DNA of 6,874 nt from Burkholderiaceae bacterium (lineage in GTDB: Bacteria; Pseudomonadota; Gammaproteobacteria; Burkholderiales; Burkholderiaceae), in assembly GCA_025458735.1 (NCBI GenBank), contig JALORV010000153.1, positions 1-6,874 of the forward strand, read 5' to 3'. The position numbers were made by a program, and so were the translations under genes. The notes beneath the pieces are model-generated. The model had not been told where the DNA came from. It worked only from the letters and a program-made list of their open reading frames with translations, and searched no databases. This document shows, one piece after another, positions 4,280 to 6,874 of the stretch (position 1 is its first letter; the number at the start of each line of letters is the position of its first letter).

Positions 4280-6658
4280 GTGTCCGAGGACGACCAGACC
4301 ACCGATAAGGGCAGAGAGTCCGCGCCGCCTCCCCGTCACTGGGCCGTGCGAGCGATCGGCTGGGCGTTCGGCCTGGCGGCCGCGGCGGCCGTCGCAGCTG
4401 CCCTGCTGCTGACTTTCGCCTTTGCCGTCGTCTATTCGAATCTGCCGCCGATCGACGCGCTGACCGACTACCGGCCCAAGATTCCGCTGCGGGTGTGGAC
4501 GGCCGACGGCCTGCTGATCGGCGAGTTCGGCGAGGAGCGGCGCGACTTTGTCGCGGTGGCCGACATGCCCGAGCTGATGAAGAAGGCGATCCTGGCAGCC
4601 GAGGACGACCGCTTCTACGAACATCGGGGCGTCGATTACCTCGGGCTGACGCGGGCCGCGCTGTCGAACTTCGTGTCGGGACGTCGCGGCCAGGGCGGCA
4701 GCACGATCACGATGCAGGTCGCACGCAATTTCTTCCTCAGCTCGGAGCGCAGCTACATCCGCAAGATCTACGAGATTGCGCTCGCCTACAAGATCGAGTC
4801 GTCACTCAGCAAGGACCGTATCTTCGAGGTCTACGCCAACCAGATTTTCCTCGGGCAACGCGCCTATGGCTTCGCCGCGGCCGCCCAGGTCTACTTCGGC
4901 AAGAAACTCAAGGACCTGACCGTCGCCGAAATGGCGACGCTGGCCGGCCTGCCGGTGGCGCCGAGCGCCTTCAATCCCTTCGTCAATCCGAAGCGCGCCA
5001 AGAGCCGGCAGCAGTACGTGCTGTCGCGCATGCTCGATCTCGGTTACATCGACCGGGCGGCGTACGAAGTGGCGCTGGCGCAGGAGCTGAAGCCGCGCAG
5101 CTCGAATCCTGCCCTGACCATCGACTCGCAGCGGCTGCGGCTGCATGCCGACTTCGCCGCCGAGCTGGCGCGACAGCTGGTCTACGAGGTCTTCCGCGAA
5201 GAGACTTACACGCGCGGCCTCAATGTCACCACGACGATCCGACGCGAAGACCAGGAAGTTGCCTACAACGCCCTGCGCAGGGCGGTGCTGGACTACGACC
5301 GCAAGTATGGTTACCGCGGCCCCGAGGCCTTCATCGACCTCGCCTCCGATCCCGCAAAGCGGGAACAGCGCATCGAGGACGCCCTGGTCGAGGCGATCGA
5401 CAGCCCGAACATGGTGCCCGCGGTCGTGCTCGAGGTCGCGCCGGGACTGCTGCGCATCGCCTTGCAGGGCGCACAGACGGCAGAAGTCACGGGCGACGGC
5501 CTGAAGTTCGCGGCGCGCTCGCTGTCGCCGAAGGCGCAGCCCGCCCGCCGCATCGTGCCGGGCGCGGTGGTGCGCGTCGCCCGCAATGAAAAGACCGGGT
5601 GGGAAATCGTCCAGCTGCCGCAGGTCGAGGCGGCCTTCGTCGCCGCCAGTTCGCGCGACGGTTCCGTGCGGGCGCTGGTGGGCGGTTTCGACTTCAACCT
5701 GAACAAGTTCAATCATGTCACCCAGGCATGGCGCCAGCCCGGCTCCAGCTTCAAGCCGTTCATCTACTCGGCGGCGCTGGAAAAGGGCTTCACGCCGAGC
5801 ACGCTGGTCAACGACGCGCCCATATCGATCGACCCGGATCTCACCGGTGGCCAGGTGTGGGAGCCGAAGAACTACGACGGCAAGTTCGACGGGCCGCTGC
5901 GCCTGCGGCAAGGACTGGCCAAGTCGAAGAACCTGGTGTCGATCCGGGTTCTGCAGGCGATCGGACCCCGCTTCGCGCAGGACTGGGTGACGCGCTTCGG
6001 TTTCGAGGCCGAGCGGCACCCGGCTTACCTGACGATGGCGCTCGGCGCCGGCTCGGTCACACCGTGGGGCCTGCTCAACGGGTACTCCGTCTTCGCCAAT
6101 GGCGGCTACGGCCTGCAACTGCACCTGATCACCAAGGTCACCGACGCCAACGGCAAGCTGCTGATGGAGGCCCGGCCGGTGACCGCCGGCAACGACGCCG
6201 TGCGCGTGCTCAACGAGCGCAACGCCTTCGTGATGGACAGCCTGCTGAAGGAAGTGGCGCGCACCGGCACCGCGGCGCGCGCCTCGGCGGTTCTGAAGCG
6301 CAAGGACATCGGGGGCAAGACCGGCACCACCAATGACTCGCACGATGCCTGGTTTGCCGGCTATGGCGGCGACCTGGTGGCGGTGGCCTGGATGGGTTTC
6401 GACCAGCCCCGGCCGCTGGGCGAGCGCGAGACCGGCGGCGGACTGGCGCTGCCGATCTGGATCAGCTACATGGCGCGCGCGCTGGGCGGCGTGCCGGAAG
6501 TGGTGCGCGCCGTTCCCACGGGCATCGTCGAGCTCGGCGGCGAGTACTACTACGTCGAGCATCAGCCCGGGCAGGGCGTGGCGAGCATCGGGCTGGAAGA
6601 CGGCCTGCCGCCGGAAGAGCAGAGCAAGCGCGAGACCGTGCGCGAGCAGATTTTCTAG
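4280..6658 (+). CDS. mrcA: PBP1A, bifunctional peptidoglycan glycosyltransferase/transpeptidase
   Basis: This class A penicillin-binding protein (mrcA, also called ponA) polymerises lipid II into glycan chains and cross-links the peptides, anchored in the inner membrane. With the GTG start at 4280 it has 792 residues, typical for betaproteobacterial PBP1A. Seen: short charged N terminus, membrane helix about 28-51, GT51 domain about 68-245 with catalytic motif EDDRFYEHRGVD (Glu108), GGSTITMQVARN (139-150), RKIYEIALAYKIE (161-173) and EVYANQIFLGQRAYG (183-197), an OB-like inserted region about 340-445, then the transpeptidase domain with the SXXK active site S489-S490-F491-K492, the SKN motif at 549-551 and KTGT at 680-683. 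All catalytic signatures are present. The same frame is open to an ATG at 4172, but those 36 extra residues overlap a TATAAT and do not resemble the family. The Shine-Dalgarno at the GTG is weak, so the exact start is uncertain. It is divergent from pilM, a common arrangement. Confidence 0.96.
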   Translation: MSEDDQTTDKGRESAPPPRHWAVRAIGWAFGLAAAAAVAAALLLTFAFAVVYSNLPPIDALTDYRPKIPLRVWTADGLLIGEFGEERRDFVAVADMPELMKKAILAAEDDRFYEHRGVDYLGLTRAALSNFVSGRRGQGGSTITMQVARNFFLSSERSYIRKIYEIALAYKIESSLSKDRIFEVYANQIFLGQRAYGFAAAAQVYFGKKLKDLTVAEMATLAGLPVAPSAFNPFVNPKRAKSRQQYVLSRMLDLGYIDRAAYEVALAQELKPRSSNPALTIDSQRLRLHADFAAELARQLVYEVFREETYTRGLNVTTTIRREDQEVAYNALRRAVLDYDRKYGYRGPEAFIDLASDPAKREQRIEDALVEAIDSPNMVPAVVLEVAPGLLRIALQGAQTAEVTGDGLKFAARSLSPKAQPARRIVPGAVVRVARNEKTGWEIVQLPQVEAAFVAASSRDGSVRALVGGFDFNLNKFNHVTQAWRQPGSSFKPFIYSAALEKGFTPSTLVNDAPISIDPDLTGGQVWEPKNYDGKFDGPLRLRQGLAKSKNLVSIRVLQAIGPRFAQDWVTRFGFEAERHPAYLTMALGAGSVTPWGLLNGYSVFANGGYGLQLHLITKVTDANGKLLMEARPVTAGNDAVRVLNERNAFVMDSLLKEVARTGTAARASAVLKRKDIGGKTGTTNDSHDAWFAGYGGDLVAVAWMGFDQPRPLGERETGGGLALPIWISYMARALGGVPEVVRAVPTGIVELGGEYYYVEHQPGQGVASIGLEDGLPPEEQSKRETVREQIF

Positions 6659-6682
6659 TTGGTGCGGGTGACACGCGCCCCT

Positions 6683-6695
6683 GCCCGCGGCGGGC
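6683..6695. terminator. GC palindrome between convergent mrcA and cyaY, possible weak terminator
   Basis: GCCCGCGGCGGGC is self-complementary around its central base and can fold as a short GC hairpin in RNA from either strand. It lies in the 56-base gap between the two convergent stop codons, where a bidirectional terminator would be expected. There is no run of U after it on either strand, so it does not meet the standard for an intrinsic terminator; Rho could act here instead. Confidence 0.25.
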
Positions 6696-6714
6696 CGAGG
6701 CGTGCGACGACTGC

Positions 6715-6874
6715 TCAGCGCAGGCGCAGGCCCGGCAGCACCACCGGCACGCCACCCTGGGCCGACAGCAGGCGAGACAGCGTCGCGAACAGCTCGCCGC
6801 CGTCCCGCGTATCGCGCCATTCGTCGTTGTTCCAGCCGAAGTGATGCGCGCCGCTGCGCGCCGCCACCCAGATC
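6715..6874 (-). CDS. cyaY: CyaY, bacterial frataxin (C-terminal 52 residues, partial)
   Basis: CyaY is a small acidic iron-binding protein that interacts with IscS and regulates iron-sulfur cluster assembly in the cytoplasm. Only the C-terminal half is in the window; the 5' part lies beyond base 6874, and the first complete codon starts at 6873. Seen: IWVAARSGAHHFGW, then NNDEWRDTRDGGELFATLSR and LLSAQGG. This matches the frataxin core strand pattern (IWvA...GghHF...d..W.DtR.G.el...L), followed by the C-terminal helix and a short tail VPVVLPGLRLR. Frataxins of this type are about 105-110 residues, so about half is visible. Stop is TGA at 6717-6715. It converges on mrcA, an arrangement typical of Betaproteobacteria, where lysA usually lies on the other side. 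The acidic iron-binding first helix cannot be judged here. Confidence 0.9.
   Translation of the reverse strand, partial: IWVAARSGAHHFGWNNDEWRDTRDGGELFATLSRLLSAQGGVPVVLPGLRLR

Noticed and set aside
4802..6820. Long 672-codon antisense open frame opposite mrcA
   Set aside because: Antisense to a strongly conserved PBP1A, with His/Arg/Gly-rich shadow composition. Long antisense frames are expected in DNA of this GC content.

Overview
This is GC-rich chromosomal DNA, most likely from a betaproteobacterium. The assignment rests on gene order and protein character: a frataxin gene (cyaY) convergent with a bifunctional penicillin-binding protein gene (mrcA/ponA), which is divergent from a pilMNOPQ cluster. 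mrcA beside pilMNOPQ is shared by many beta- and gammaproteobacteria. cyaY immediately after mrcA fits Betaproteobacteria best. I cannot name a genus.

Layout. Bases 1-3855 (minus strand) hold the type IV pilus alignment cluster, transcribed right to left: pilM (2821-3855), pilN (1901-2647), pilO (1244-1888), pilP (681-1247) and the first 228 codons of pilQ (1-684, running off the left edge). Bases 3856-4279 are a divergent intergenic region with promoter-like sequences. Bases 4280-6658 (plus strand) encode PBP1A. Bases 6715-6874 (minus strand) are the last 52 codons of cyaY, with a 56-base convergent gap between it and mrcA.

How the genes work together. PilM is a cytoplasmic actin-like protein that binds the N-terminal tail of PilN. 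PilN and PilO are inner-membrane proteins that pair through their periplasmic domains. The lipoprotein PilP joins them to the outer-membrane secretin PilQ. Together they form the complex through which type IV pili extend and retract. PBP1A builds peptidoglycan, and its conserved position next to pilM is a long-known neighbourhood. CyaY is an iron-binding protein that modulates iron-sulfur cluster assembly.

What is unusual. The cluster is ordinary in content, but the pilM-pilN junction is not. (1) The pilM reading frame is broken about 18 codons before its normal end: the conserved C-terminal peptide can be read in another frame, up to an ancestral stop at 2783-2785. (2) Exactly at that stop begins an imperfect tandem repeat with a 60-bp period, running up to the pilN start codon, where other genomes usually have overlapping or closely spaced genes. 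(3) PilM also has Tyr where the second phosphate motif of actin-like ATPases normally has Asp. These could mean a decaying or altered pilM, a slippage mutation, or sequencing error. I found no sign of an entirely new system, CRISPR array, insertion sequence, tRNA or rRNA.
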